A stretch of 64,000 nucleotides of DNA from 66-474 sp050738155 (GTDB lineage Bacteria; Pseudomonadota; Gammaproteobacteria; Xanthomonadales; Rhodanobacteraceae): assembly GCA_050738155.1 (NCBI GenBank), contig JBOHYW010000002.1, positions 1-64,000 on the forward strand, in the 5' to 3' direction. The notes below the pieces were generated by a model. That model saw only the letters and a list, made by a program, of their open reading frames with translations. It did no database searches and was not told where the DNA came from. The first letter of the stretch is position 1; the number at the start of each line of letters is the position of its first letter. Made by a program: the position numbers and the translations under genes. Shown one piece after another: positions 8,875 to 17,179 of this stretch.

Positions 8875-10269
8875 TCATGCGGCGGAAGGCTTTCCAACCA
8901 GGGCCGTCTCTTCCTGCGCCAGTTCCACCCGCATGGATTTCACCAGCTCGGCGCGCGGCACCTCGAACTGATCGCCGCGGCGCAAATCCTTGACTGCCAC
9001 CGCGCCACGCGTGAGTTCGTCCTCGCCGAGCACTATCGCAAAACGAATGCCGGCGCGGTCTGCATACTTCAATTGCTTGCCGAGCTTGCCACCTTCCAGC
9101 GCAATTTCGGTGGCGATGCCGGCGTCGCGAAGCTCTTTCGCCAAATCAAGGCACACCGCCAGTTGCGAGGTATCCATCTGCGTCACCAACGCCTGCACGG
9201 TGCTGTTCGATGTCTTGAGCAATCCCGCTTCGCGCAGCTGCCAGAACAACCGCGTCAGCCCGATCGAAATGCCGACACCCGGCAACTTCGACTTGGTGTA
9301 ATTGGCCGCGAGGTTGTCATAGCGGCCACCGGAACAGATCGAACCGATTCCCGGATGTTCGTTCAAAGTCGTTTCGTACACCGTGCCGGTGTAATAGTCG
9401 AGCCCGCGCGCGATCGACAGGTTCAGGGCGAACGCCGATTCCGGCACGCCGAAGGCGGCAACCGTATCCAGCACCTCGCGCAATTCCTGCCTGCCCTGCT
9501 CGAAGGTTTCGCTGCCGTGGCCGAGCGCGTCGAGTTGTGCGTGTGCATCGGCGAGCGAAGTCGAGCGCACTTCCACGAGTTGCAGGATCTTGTTCACCGC
9601 ATCCGCCGACATCCCGAATGCGTCGCCCGTCAACACGCCGCGCACGTGGTCCGCGCCACGCTTGTCCAGCTTGTCGACTTCGCGCAGCACCAACATCTGC
9701 CGCTCGCCATCGTCGATTCCCAGACCCTCGAAGAATCCGCGCATCAGCTTGCGGTTGTTGAGCCAGATCGTGAACGCGCCGAGATCGAGCGCATGGAACA
9801 CGGCGTGGATCACCGCCGGTATCTCGGCGTCGTAACGGATCGACAACGAATCCTTGCCGATCACGTCGATATCGCACTGGTAGAACTCGCGGAAGCGCCC
9901 GCGCTGGGCGCGCTCCCCGCGATACACCCGCTGCATCTGGTAGCGTCGGAACGGAAACGCCAGCTCGCGCTCGTGCTCGGCCACATAGCGCGCCAGCGGC
10001 ACGGTCAGGTCGAAGCGTAGCGCATGTTCGGGGTGGCCCGATTGTTCCAGCGCACCAGTCGATTGCACGAAATAGACCTGCCGCTCGGTCTCGCCCCCGC
10101 TTTTGGTCAAAAGCACGTCGGCGAACTCGATGGCCGGCGTTTCGATCGGCAGGAAACCATACACCTCGAAGCCGCGCCGAATGGCGTCCAGCATCGCCTG
10201 GAACGCGATCTGGTCGCGCGGCAGCAACTCCAGCACGCCGGGCATGGTTCGGGGCGTGGTCAGCGCCAT
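8875..10269 (-). CDS. hisS: Histidyl-tRNA synthetase
   Basis: Encodes 464 residues from the ATG at 10269 (MALTTPRTMPGVLELLPRD); a TTG 27 bases further up gives a non-homologous extension and was rejected. Class II synthetase: motif 1 region near the N-terminus, motif 2 with RYQMQRVYRGERAQRGRFRE, the histidine-binding LDYYTGTVYE and motif 3 in GVGISIGLTRLF. The C-terminal anticodon-binding domain follows. It charges tRNA-His with histidine. It lies on the same strand as the lyase gene, 153 bases away, and diverges from tRNA-Pro. Confidence 0.95.
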   Translation of the reverse strand: MALTTPRTMPGVLELLPRDQIAFQAMLDAIRRGFEVYGFLPIETPAIEFADVLLTKSGGETERQVYFVQSTGALEQSGHPEHALRFDLTVPLARYVAEHERELAFPFRRYQMQRVYRGERAQRGRFREFYQCDIDVIGKDSLSIRYDAEIPAVIHAVFHALDLGAFTIWLNNRKLMRGFFEGLGIDDGERQMLVLREVDKLDKRGADHVRGVLTGDAFGMSADAVNKILQLVEVRSTSLADAHAQLDALGHGSETFEQGRQELREVLDTVAAFGVPESAFALNLSIARGLDYYTGTVYETTLNEHPGIGSICSGGRYDNLAANYTKSKLPGVGISIGLTRLFWQLREAGLLKTSNSTVQALVTQMDTSQLAVCLDLAKELRDAGIATEIALEGGKLGKQLKYADRAGIRFAIVLGEDELTRGAVAVKDLRRGDQFEVPRAELVKSMRVELAQEETALVGKPSAA

Positions 10270-10389
10270 GGCTTGGGTCTCGCGGTAAAACCGCAAGATT
10301 AGCAGTGCCCGCTGCCGTCTTGCGCGCGTGAAGCGGTGCCAAGTATCATTTGCGGCTCGCTTGGGCGCTTTGATGCCCTGGCGGACCGT

Positions 10390-10466
10390 CGGGGTGTAGC
10401 TCAGCCTGGTAGAGCGCTACGTTCGGGACGTAGAAGTCGCAGGTTCAAATCCTGTCTCCCCGACCA
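10390..10466 (+). tRNA. tRNA-Pro(CGG)
   Basis: Folds as a 77-base cloverleaf with encoded CCA. The anticodon stem CTACG/CGTAG closes the loop TTCGGGA, giving anticodon CGG (reads CCG, Pro). The T-arm is GCAGG-TTCAAAT-CCTGT and the acceptor CGGGGTG/CTCCCCG has one T-T mismatch at the sixth pair. A rho-independent terminator follows. Confidence 0.95.
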
Positions 10467-10483
10467 ATGATTTCAAGTATTTG

Positions 10484-10506
10484 GGCCACCTTCGCGGTGG
10501 CCTTTT
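10484..10506 (+). terminator. Rho-independent terminator after tRNA-Pro
   Basis: A perfect 7-bp stem GGCCACC / GGTGGCC with loop TTCGC is followed directly by TTTT. It begins 17 bases after the tRNA 3' end, so it should end the tRNA-Pro transcript. Confidence 0.85.
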
Positions 10507-10588
10507 GGTGTCCACTGCCTGCAGGTTGCCCACGGCCCCTGATTTGCTCCGCAATCTGCCGAGCGCCGAGGCGATGTTCTCTTGTGGA

Positions 10589-10933
10589 TCAAACCATCTT
10601 TTCCGGCATCTGCTTGCCCGCCATCAGGTGCACATGCAGGTGGTAGACCGTCTGGCCACCACCGCGGTTGCAATTGATCACGCAGCGATAGCCGTCCTCG
10701 GCAAACCCTTCGCGCTTGGCGTAGGCCGAAACTGCCAGGAGCAGCCTGCCCAATAGTTCGGCATCACTCTCTGTACAGTCGTTCAAGGTCGCGAATGATT
10801 GCTTCGGAATAAACAGTACGTGCACCGGTGCTTGTGGATGGATGTCACGGAAACCCACAATTTCATCGTCTTCGTAAACAATGTCGGCGGGCAATTCGCG
10901 GCGAATGATCTTGTCGAAAATGGTATCGCTCAC
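10589..10933 (-). CDS. HIT-family nucleotide hydrolase (HinT/YcfF-like)
   Basis: Encodes 114 residues from a GTG at 10933, chosen because GGAAGGAG stands at the right distance and the protein then begins SDTIFDKIIRRELPADIVYED like other HinT proteins. The histidine triad HLHVHLMAG is near the C-terminus and QTVYHLHVH is diagnostic. HinT enzymes hydrolyse purine nucleoside phosphoramidates. It overlaps the upstream acetyltransferase gene by 4 bases and is the last gene of the dnaX-ybaB-recR-GNAT-HIT run. Confidence 0.9.
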   Translation of the reverse strand: MSDTIFDKIIRRELPADIVYEDDEIVGFRDIHPQAPVHVLFIPKQSFATLNDCTESDAELLGRLLLAVSAYAKREGFAEDGYRCVINCNRGGGQTVYHLHVHLMAGKQMPEKMV

Positions 10934-11364
10934 GCGTGTTCTCCTTCCTCGATCCGCAACGACATGCCCTGCGATTCGGGCGCGACCAACCTGAAACCGA
11001 ACTTTTCGTACAAAAGATTGGCAGTGCCATCGGCGATCAGGCCCACCTGGGTGCATGGAAAGGCGCGCGCGTGCACCTGCTCCATCAACGCCTGCATGAT
11101 GCGCCGTCCCAGGCCGCGTCGTTGCCAAGCCGGCGCCACCGCAATGTCGACCACGAACAGGAACAGGCCACCATCACCCACGATGCGGCCCATGCCGATC
11201 AACTCGGCGCCGGCACGCACGCATACCGAACACCAGCTTGCCTTGAGTCCTTCGCGCGCGCCAGCGGGACTCATCGCGCTGAGACCGGCGGCCACCCGCA
11301 GCGCGAGGTATTCCTCCACGGCGGGAACCTGCAGTTGCAGATCGGGTTCGTTGTGCATCGACAT
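10930..11364 (-). CDS. GNAT-family N-acetyltransferase
   Basis: Encodes 144 residues. The acetyl-CoA pyrophosphate-binding loop is seen in VAPAWQRRGLGRRIMQALM, preceded by the beta-4 strand LFLFVVDIAV and followed by NLLYEKFGFR, the usual GNAT end motif. The substrate is unknown. It starts 3 bases after the recR stop and overlaps the HIT gene by 4 bases, so it is co-transcribed with recR. Confidence 0.85.
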   Translation of the reverse strand: MSMHNEPDLQLQVPAVEEYLALRVAAGLSAMSPAGAREGLKASWCSVCVRAGAELIGMGRIVGDGGLFLFVVDIAVAPAWQRRGLGRRIMQALMEQVHARAFPCTQVGLIADGTANLLYEKFGFRLVAPESQGMSLRIEEGEHA

Positions 11365-11367
11365 CGC

Positions 11368-11970
11368 CTACTCCATCGTCAAACGACTGCCGAACGCATG
11401 CGCCAGCGTGCCGCGATCGACGTATTCGAGTTCGCCGCCAAGCGGTACGCCATGCGCAAGATGGGTGGCGCGGACACCGGCGGCGCGCGCCAACTGGCCG
11501 AGCCAGTGCGCCGTCGCTTCGCCCTCGACCGTGGGATTGGTCGCGATCACGACTTCGCGTACTTCGTCATCGGCGAGCCTGCGTTGCAGCAGGTCGACGC
11601 CGAGTTCGTGCGGCCCGAGGCCGTCCAGCGGCGACAGCCGCCCCATCAGCACGAAATAACGGCCACGGTAGCCGGTGGCCTGCTCGATCGCGAGCAGATC
11701 GGCCGGGGTTTCGATCACGCACAATTGGCTCGCGTCGCGCGAGACATTGGCGCAAATCGCGCATTCGTCGCTCTCGCTGAAATTGCGGCAGGATTTGCAA
11801 TGACCGATGCGTTGCATCGCCTCGCCGAGCACCTGTGACAGTCGCACGCCGCCTTCGCGATCGCGTTCCAGCAACTGGAAAGCCATGCGCTGCGCGCTCT
11901 TGGCGCCAACGCCCGGCAGGCAGCGCAGGGCTTCGATCAGTTCGGCGAGAAGGTTGGATTGGTTGGACAT
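11368..11970 (-). CDS. recR: RecR, recombination mediator protein
   Basis: Encodes 200 residues, the normal length. Order of parts: helix-hairpin-helix in LIEALRCLPGVGAKSAQRMA, the four-cysteine zinc site CKSCRNFSESDECAIC near 58-73, and a TOPRIM domain from about residue 80 on. RecR acts with RecF and RecO to load RecA at single-strand gaps. The dnaX-ybaB-recR order is conserved in many bacteria. Confidence 0.95.
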   Translation of the reverse strand: MSNQSNLLAELIEALRCLPGVGAKSAQRMAFQLLERDREGGVRLSQVLGEAMQRIGHCKSCRNFSESDECAICANVSRDASQLCVIETPADLLAIEQATGYRGRYFVLMGRLSPLDGLGPHELGVDLLQRRLADDEVREVVIATNPTVEGEATAHWLGQLARAAGVRATHLAHGVPLGGELEYVDRGTLAHAFGSRLTME

Positions 11971-12080
11971 GGGTTTAGAATTTCAGCGATTTGCACGCGG
12001 CTGACGTGAAGGACATCCCCCCGGCGCTTGCGCGCCGACCCCCTTCCTGCGGAAGCGGGTGAAGCCTGCGCCACTTACAA

Positions 12081-12093
12081 GTCCCGAGTCCCG
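12081..12093. repeat. Short GTCCCGAGTCCCG motif, also at 63411-63423
   Basis: The spacer between recR and ybaB (11971-12105) is 135 bases with no gene. It holds GC-rich low-complexity DNA (CCCCCGGCGCTTGCGCGCC) and the 13-mer GTCCCGAGTCCCG, found again just before pxpA. Probably remnants of an interspersed repeat. Confidence 0.5.
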
Positions 12094-12105
12094 ATTCACG
12101 GATTC

Positions 12106-12429
12106 TCAGAATGGCAATTTGAATCCGGGCGGCAGATTCATCCCGGAACTCACGCCACCGAGTTTCTCTTGGCTGACCTCGGCGATCTTGTTGACCGCAT
12201 CGTTGATCGCGGCGGTGACCATGTCCTCGGTCATTTCGGGATCGTCGGCCATCATCTTGCGGTCGATCCGCACGCGGCGCACTTCGTGGCGACCGGTCAT
12301 GGTCACTTCCACCATGCCGCCGCCGGCGCTGCCGGTCACTTCCATGCGGGCGATTTCTTCCTGCGCATGCTTCAACTCTTCCTGCATGCGCTGCGCCTGC
12401 TGCATCAGTTGCCCTATTTGTCCTTTCAT
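12106..12429 (-). CDS. ybaB: YbaB/EbfC nucleoid-associated protein
   Basis: Encodes 107 residues. The N-terminal coiled coil (QIGQLMQQAQRMQEELKHAQ), the central EVTGSAGGGMVEVTMTG strand region and the GMNLPPGFKLPF C-terminus are typical of this dimeric DNA-binding family. It is found between dnaX and recR in most gammaproteobacteria and binds DNA without strict sequence preference. The start overlaps dnaX by 4 bases. Confidence 0.95.
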   Translation of the reverse strand: MKGQIGQLMQQAQRMQEELKHAQEEIARMEVTGSAGGGMVEVTMTGRHEVRRVRIDRKMMADDPEMTEDMVTAAINDAVNKIAEVSQEKLGGVSSGMNLPPGFKLPF

Positions 12430-14075
12430 GCCTGTCTACCTGCCGGTCGAATACTTTCGGGGATGATTTCGGCGCCGAGCTGGCGCTGCATGTCCTGGAT
12501 GATCGGATCCTCGGCGAGCGCACGCGCTACCGCGGACTGTTCATCGGAACGCGCCTTGGCGGCACGGGTCGCGGGGGTCTCGGCCACGGCCTCGTGCACG
12601 ATGCGCACGCGCAGTTTGCGGCCGATCGCGTCGCCCAGTTTGTCCTGCAATTGTTTGCACATCGCATCGCTGCAGAAAACCGCATGCTCAGGTTTCAGCA
12701 CCAGTGTCAGCAACTCGCCCTCCAGCGATTTCGGCACCGCGTTCTGCGCGAGCTGTCCGATCGGGCCGCCCAGATCCGCGCGCAAGATCCAGGCTTCCCA
12801 GTCCGCGATGCCGTCGATACGCGGCGCTGCGACCGGTTTCGATGCGGGTACAGGCGCCGCTGGCGAATCCGGCTTCCGTGATGACACGGGCGGTTTCGCG
12901 CTGTCGTGCGACGCCAGTGGCGCACTCGCAGCGGGCGATGCCGACGAAGCCGCGCGTGCAGCCGGATGCGCGGGTGCAGCGCGCTCACCCGTCCCGCCAC
13001 TGCGAAACGCCAGCATCCGCAGCAACGTCATCTCGAAGCCGGAACGAACGTCGGGGGCCAGCGGCAGGTCGCGACGGCCATGCAAGGCGAATTGATACCA
13101 GACCTGCACGTCCTCGGGGTCGACCGCGCCGGCGAGTTCGTCCAGCACCTCGCGCTCGGCTTCGTCACCCTGGAAGCCTGCAACCAGTTGCCGCAACTGG
13201 ATGTGGTGCAATGCATTGGCGAGTTGTTCCAGCACCACCGCAAAATCCGGCGACAGCCCGGCGATGCGGTCGGCCTCGTCCAGCAGCGCCTTGCCGTCGC
13301 CGGCCGCCAGCGCCCGCAGCAATGCTCCGACTTCGTTGTCGGCGATGGTACCCAGCATCGCACGCACGTCGTCGGCGCGCAGCGTGCCACCGCCGTGTGC
13401 AATGGCCTGGTCGAGCAACGACAAGCCATCGCGCAACGAACCATCCGCGCCCCGCGCCAAGGCTTCCACGGCGCCATCGTCGAAGTCGATGCCTTCCTTG
13501 CCGAGGATCATCCGCATCTGCCCCGAGATTTGTTCCGGCAACAACCGCTTCAGGCCGAACTTCAGGCAGCGCGACAACACCGTCACCAGCAGTTTCTGCG
13601 GATCGGTGGTGGCGAGCAGGAACTTCACGTGTTCGGGCGGCTCTTCCAGCGTCTTCAGCAAGGCGTTGAAAGCGGCCTTGGAAAGCATGTGCACTTCGTC
13701 GATGAGGTACACCTTGAAGCGTCCGCGCGCCGGCGCATACTGCGCGCTTTCGATCAGCTCGCGCACGTCGTCGACACCGGTGTTGCTGGCCGCGTCGATC
13801 TCGATCAGGTCGACGAAACGCCCGGCGTCCACCGCCGTGCAGATCGCGCATTCACCACAGGGATGCGCCGACATGCCACGTTCGCAATTGAGCGACTTGG
13901 CAAAGATGCGCGCGATGGTGGTCTTGCCGACCCCGCGCGTACCGGTAAATAGATAGGCGTGGTGCACGCGGCCGGAATCCAGCGCGTGCGCCAGCGCCTT
14001 GACGACGTGTTCCTGTCCAACCAGTTCGTCGAACTGTTTCGGACGCCATTTGCGGGCTAGGACCTGATACGTCAT
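12426..14075 (-). CDS. dnaX: DnaX, DNA polymerase III tau/gamma subunit
   Basis: Encodes 549 residues from the ATG at 14075 (MTYQVLARKWRPKQFDELVG); the 33 extra codons upstream read through repeat DNA and were excluded. Walker A is at 45-52 (GTRGVGKT), the zinc-binding cysteines at 64, 73, 76 and 79, and the DEAH-like box in YLIDEVHMLS. An Ala/Pro-rich linker near 380-440 leads to the C-terminal alpha-binding domain. It is the clamp-loader ATPase and polymerase tether. I saw no clear A-rich slippery site, so a shorter gamma product is not supported here. Confidence 0.95.
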   Translation of the reverse strand: MTYQVLARKWRPKQFDELVGQEHVVKALAHALDSGRVHHAYLFTGTRGVGKTTIARIFAKSLNCERGMSAHPCGECAICTAVDAGRFVDLIEIDAASNTGVDDVRELIESAQYAPARGRFKVYLIDEVHMLSKAAFNALLKTLEEPPEHVKFLLATTDPQKLLVTVLSRCLKFGLKRLLPEQISGQMRMILGKEGIDFDDGAVEALARGADGSLRDGLSLLDQAIAHGGGTLRADDVRAMLGTIADNEVGALLRALAAGDGKALLDEADRIAGLSPDFAVVLEQLANALHHIQLRQLVAGFQGDEAEREVLDELAGAVDPEDVQVWYQFALHGRRDLPLAPDVRSGFEMTLLRMLAFRSGGTGERAAPAHPAARAASSASPAASAPLASHDSAKPPVSSRKPDSPAAPVPASKPVAAPRIDGIADWEAWILRADLGGPIGQLAQNAVPKSLEGELLTLVLKPEHAVFCSDAMCKQLQDKLGDAIGRKLRVRIVHEAVAETPATRAAKARSDEQSAVARALAEDPIIQDMQRQLGAEIIPESIRPAGRQA

Positions 14076-14104
14076 GGGGCACAGTCTTGGGGCGAAACCC
14101 CATT

Positions 14105-14310
14105 GTGCCAAGTAAGGCGGCCAAGACCAAGCTCGCTGAGACCGCACCGTTGGGGTGAGTGTTGCGCGCCCCAACCTGCCGGGCCAGCTGAAACCGCAGG
14201 CTGGGGTGAGCGCTGTTTGCGAACCCCAACGGTACCAACGGTCAAGTTCGATGATTCGTCACTAAGCCGCAAGACGTTGGGGTTCGCTTTGCTCACCCCA
14301 ACCTACCGAA
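14105..14310. repeat. Cluster of GTTGGGGTGAGC / CCCCAAC interspersed repeats
   Basis: Three partial copies upstream of dnaX: two in one orientation (GTTGGGGTGAGTG...CCCCAACC and GCTGGGGTGAGCG...CCCCAACG) and one inverted (GTTGGGGTTCGC...CACCCCAACCTAC). Each can fold into a hairpin. They fill the gap between dnaX and the SRP RNA genes. Confidence 0.75.
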
Positions 14311-14316
14311 CTCGCC

Positions 14317-14417
14317 AAATGGCGGCAGCCCCGCCAGCGTATCTCCGGCGCACGAGTCGATCGATACCGTTGCTTCCTTCCGGACCTGGCGGGATTTTCG
14401 ATTTATCGTCGCGGGGG
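14317..14417 (-). ncRNA. ffs: SRP RNA (4.5S type), copy nearest dnaX
   Basis: The minus strand carries CCAGGTCCGGAAGGAAGCAA, the invariant Ffh-binding hairpin with GGAA tetraloop of bacterial SRP RNA. The ends CCCCGC and GCGGGG pair to close the rod-like fold of about 100 bases. The RNA scaffolds Ffh for co-translational targeting to FtsY. A second copy, identical over 101 bases, lies 214 bases away. The exact 5' and 3' ends are estimates. Confidence 0.88.
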
Positions 14418-14530
14418 GCGAGATGACGCGTTTGCGTGATGCCGGGGGCATTACGCGCGTCGTCGAGCGCCCGACCGGGGATGGCCGGGCCGGTGCCACG
14501 CACCATGGATGGTTGCTCGCACGATTTCAA

Positions 14531-14631
14531 AAATGGCGGCAGCCCCGCCAGCGTATCTCCGGCGCACGAGTCGATCGATACCGTTGCTTCCTTCCGGACC
14601 TGGCGGGATTTTCGATTTATCGTCGCGGGGG
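14531..14631 (-). ncRNA. ffs: SRP RNA (4.5S type), copy nearest tRNA-Ser
   Basis: Identical over 101 bases to 14317-14417 on the same strand, including the GGTCCGGAAGGAAGCAA core and both closing arms. It lies 31 bases from the 3' end of tRNA-Ser(GGA) and downstream of it, so it could be processed from the tRNA transcript. The spacer between copies (14418-14530) is not repeated elsewhere in the window. Confidence 0.88.
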
Positions 14632-14662
14632 CGCCAACGGGGCCACCATGAACTTCTGAAAC

Positions 14663-14755
14663 TGGCGGAGAGGAAGGGATTCGAACCCTTGAAGCGGGGT
14701 TTAGCCGCTTACACACTTTCCAGGCGTGCTCCTTCGACCGCTCGGACACCTCTCC
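14663..14755 (-). tRNA. tRNA-Ser(GGA)
   Basis: Class II tRNA of 93 bases with encoded CCA. The acceptor GGAGAGG pairs with CCTCTCC, the anticodon loop CTGGAAA gives anticodon GGA (reads UCC), and the long variable arm is GCGGCTAAACCCCGC. The T-loop TTCGAAT is present. It is located next to ffs and dnaX, an order I recall from Xanthomonadales. Confidence 0.96.
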
Positions 14756-14801
14756 GAGAAAGTGAACGCAGCAGGATACCGGCGTCCGGAGTTTCGGGCA
14801 A

Positions 14802-15248
14802 TCATTTTGGCCATGTCCGTGGGTCAGGATGCAGCCACTCCGCGGCGCCTTCGAGGTAATGCTCGCGCTTCCAGATCGGCACCCGCGCCTTGACCTCGTC
14901 GATCACGTAGCGGCAGGCGTCGAATGCGGCGGCACGATGCCCGGCCGACGCGCCGGCCCATACAGCAATGTCGCCGATCGCAAGATCGCCTGTCCGGTGC
15001 ACGCACACAACGCGTTCCACGTCGAACCGCGCACGTGCTTGCTCGATGATGTGCAGGCCCTCGGCTTCCGCAAGTTCAACGTAAGCCTGGTACGACAGCC
15101 CGTTCACCGTCCGACCGTCGTTGTGATTTCGCACACGGCCCTCGAAGCACACCGCAGCGCCGATCGTCTGCCCTTCCAGTTCCCGCCGCAACTGCGCCAC
15201 GTCGATCGGCGAGTCCAGCAATGCGAAATCGCGCACGTCAGCCACCAC
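14802..15248 (-). CDS. moaE: MoaE, molybdopterin synthase large subunit
   Basis: Encodes 148 residues from a GTG at 15248 (an adjacent GTG at 15245 is equally possible). Typical segments are CFEGRVRNHNDGRTV, CVHRTGDLAIGDIAVWAGASAGHR and the active-site lysines in KARVPIWKREHYLEG. With MoaD it inserts two sulfurs into cyclic pyranopterin monophosphate to form molybdopterin. It overlaps the 3' end of moaD by 11 bases, consistent with coupled synthesis of the two subunits. Confidence 0.94.
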   Translation of the reverse strand: MVADVRDFALLDSPIDVAQLRRELEGQTIGAAVCFEGRVRNHNDGRTVNGLSYQAYVELAEAEGLHIIEQARARFDVERVVCVHRTGDLAIGDIAVWAGASAGHRAAAFDACRYVIDEVKARVPIWKREHYLEGAAEWLHPDPRTWPK

Positions 15249-15477
15249 TCACCGGCGGCAGGAATACCACTTCGTCGTTATCGGCGAGGCGATGCTCCCA
15301 ATCCGTGAATGCACCATTGACCGCGACGCGCAGACGCTCAGGCGTGAAGGTGAAACCGTGGCGCGCCGCGAGTTCGGCATACAGGGCCCGCACGTCCCGC
15401 GCATCGCTGGCGACGGCTTCCTCGCTGCGACCCGCGGCGTCACGCAACGAAGCGAAATAGAGCATCCTGTAATTCAT
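15238..15477 (-). CDS. moaD: MoaD, molybdopterin synthase sulfur carrier
   Basis: Encodes 79 residues of ubiquitin-like fold from the ATG at 15477 (MNYRMLYFASLRDAAGRSEE). It ends in Gly-Gly (LPPVSGG), the tail that is adenylated and thiocarboxylated before sulfur transfer. The open frame continues upstream through moaC but only the last 79 codons are homologous. It overlaps moaC by 4 bases and moaE by 11. Confidence 0.93.
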   Translation of the reverse strand: MNYRMLYFASLRDAAGRSEEAVASDARDVRALYAELAARHGFTFTPERLRVAVNGAFTDWEHRLADNDEVVFLPPVSGG

Positions 15478-15977
15478 CGTTTGGCAGCCGCACGCGCCCT
15501 GCCCTTGCGCACGTCCCGTTTTCCGCCCGATTTTTCCAGCAGGCGTACACCTTCGATTACGATTTCGTGCGAGAGCGCCTTGCACATGTCGTAGACCGTG
15601 AGCGCCGCGACGCTGGCGCCGGTCAGGGCTTCCATTTCGACCCCGGTCTTGTGCGTGATGGCAACTTCGCAGCGAATCGCCAATTGCGTGTCCGACACGA
15701 AACCGGCTTCGATCTTGCAGCGTTCGATTGCCAACGGATGGCAGAACGGAATCAATTCGTGGGTACGTTTGGCGGCCATGGTGCCGGCGATCACGGCGGT
15801 GTCGAGCACCGGCCCTTTGGGCGATCGCAGACCGCCATCACGCAAGGTGGCGGCAACCTTCGGTGGGAAACGCACCACGGCCTCGGCCACCGCGACCCGC
15901 GCGGTGACGGCCTTGGCGCCGACATCGACCATGCGCGGGCGGTTGGACGCATCCAGATGAGATAGCTTCGTTGCCAT
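15474..15977 (-). CDS. moaC: MoaC, cyclic pyranopterin monophosphate synthase
   Basis: Encodes 167 residues from the ATG at 15977 (MATKLSHLDASNRPRMVDVG). The signature segments are GTMAAKRTHELIPFCHPL and KTGVEMEALTGASVAALTVYDM. It converts the MoaA product, 3',8-cyclo-7,8-dihydro-GTP, to cPMP. The C-terminus is Lys/Arg/Ala-rich (KSGGKRDVRKGRARAAAKR). First gene of a moaC-moaD-moaE run, separated from moaA by 155 bases. Confidence 0.94.
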   Translation of the reverse strand: MATKLSHLDASNRPRMVDVGAKAVTARVAVAEAVVRFPPKVAATLRDGGLRSPKGPVLDTAVIAGTMAAKRTHELIPFCHPLAIERCKIEAGFVSDTQLAIRCEVAITHKTGVEMEALTGASVAALTVYDMCKALSHEIVIEGVRLLEKSGGKRDVRKGRARAAAKR

Positions 15978-15989
15978 TACATACCAAAA

Positions 15990-16100
15990 GAGAAAGGCAC
16001 TTGACACGGATTGTCACGGATAAAAGCGGACCAAGCCAAGTGCAACCACGGTTTCGCACGTGAAGCCACGCTTATCCGAATTGATCCGCCGTTATCCGTA
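15990..16100. repeat. ACACGGAT/ATCCG-type interspersed repeat between moaC and moaA
   Basis: The spacer contains TTGACACGGATTGTCACGGAT and a downstream CGTTATCCGTATCC. The same family appears at 31170-31260 (GACACGGAT...ATCCGTGTAAATCCGTGTCC). No gene or clear molybdenum-cofactor riboswitch was recognised in the 155 bases. Confidence 0.5.
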
Positions 16101-16132
16101 TCCAATGCATTTGCTGCCATCTCGACCAAGGT

Positions 16133-17179
16133 CTACCCGCCAATACGATACATCTCGACATGCTCCAGCACACCGGCCGCGCGCAATTCCGCGCGGCGTT
16201 CACTGTAGCGGTCGCCGCGGTGGCTCCAGATGCCCGCGACGGTCGCGCGCAATGCCTCGTCGGATTCGCCGGCTCGCAGCAGCACGCGCAGGTCGTGGCC
16301 TGAGTGCGCGAACAGGCAGGTATACAGCTTGCCGTCGGCGGACAGCCGCGCGCGGGTGCAGCCGCCGCAGAACGGCTCGGTGACCGAGTTGATGAAACCG
16401 ACTTCGCCACCCCCGTCGCGAAACCGCCAGCGGCGCGCGGTTGCCGAAGGGTTGCGTGGCAACGGTTCCAGCGGCCAGCGCGCATCGATGCGGCGAACCA
16501 GTTCTGCACCCGGCACCACCCGGTCGCTGCGCCAGCCATTGACGGTGCCGACGTCCATGTATTCGATGAACCGCACGATATGCCCACTGCCGCGGAAGCG
16601 TTGCAACAGATCGAATATCCCATCGTCGTTCACGCCGCGCATCACCACGCAATTGATCTTGAGTGGCGCGAAACCAGCCTGCTCGGCCGCGGCGATCGCC
16701 GCCTCGACTTCGGCGAGTTCACCGCGTCCGCCCGACATGCGCCGGAAGGTTTCGGGATTGGCGCTGTCCATGCTCAAGGTGATGCGGTTCAAGCCTGCGT
16801 CGCGCAGTGGCTGCGCCAGCTTCGGCAGCAACACGCCATTGCTGGTCAGCGCCAGGTCCTCGACGCCCTCGATCGCGGCAAGCCGCGCCACCAGATCCGC
16901 GATGTCGCGCCGCAGCAGTGGTTCGCCACCGGTCAGCCGCAACTTGCGCACACCCAACGACACGAAGGCGCGCGCGATGCGCACGATCTCGTCGAAATCC
17001 AGCCGGTCGCGCGCACGCAGGAACGGGTGCCCGGCGGGATACGCCTCTTCCGGCATGCAATAGGGACAACGGAAATTGCAACGGTCGATCAGCGAAATGC
17101 GCAAGTCCGCAAGCACCCGCCCCAGCGCATCCGGCGGCGCCGGTGTACGTTGCAGGGTCAGCGGTGACTCGGGTTTCAT
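16133..17179 (-). CDS. moaA: MoaA, GTP 3',8-cyclase
   Basis: Encodes 348 residues. A radical SAM enzyme with cluster cysteines 34, 38 and 41 in CNFRCPYC, the SAM-binding LRLTGGEPLLRRDI, and the second 4Fe-4S site in CGGCTRARLSADGKLYTC near residues 273-290. The C-terminus ends in the required Gly-Gly (MYRIGG). First committed step of molybdenum cofactor synthesis. The stop of the upstream MBL gene and the moaA ATG share one base (TGATG). Confidence 0.95.
   Translation of the reverse strand: MKPESPLTLQRTPAPPDALGRVLADLRISLIDRCNFRCPYCMPEEAYPAGHPFLRARDRLDFDEIVRIARAFVSLGVRKLRLTGGEPLLRRDIADLVARLAAIEGVEDLALTSNGVLLPKLAQPLRDAGLNRITLSMDSANPETFRRMSGGRGELAEVEAAIAAAEQAGFAPLKINCVVMRGVNDDGIFDLLQRFRGSGHIVRFIEYMDVGTVNGWRSDRVVPGAELVRRIDARWPLEPLPRNPSATARRWRFRDGGGEVGFINSVTEPFCGGCTRARLSADGKLYTCLFAHSGHDLRVLLRAGESDEALRATVAGIWSHRGDRYSERRAELRAAGVLEHVEMYRIGG

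Noticed and set aside
14303..14749. Open frames running through both SRP RNA copies (repeated KSRQVRKEATVSIDSCAGDT)
   Set aside because: The repeat is explained by the two RNA genes, and the frame has no protein features.
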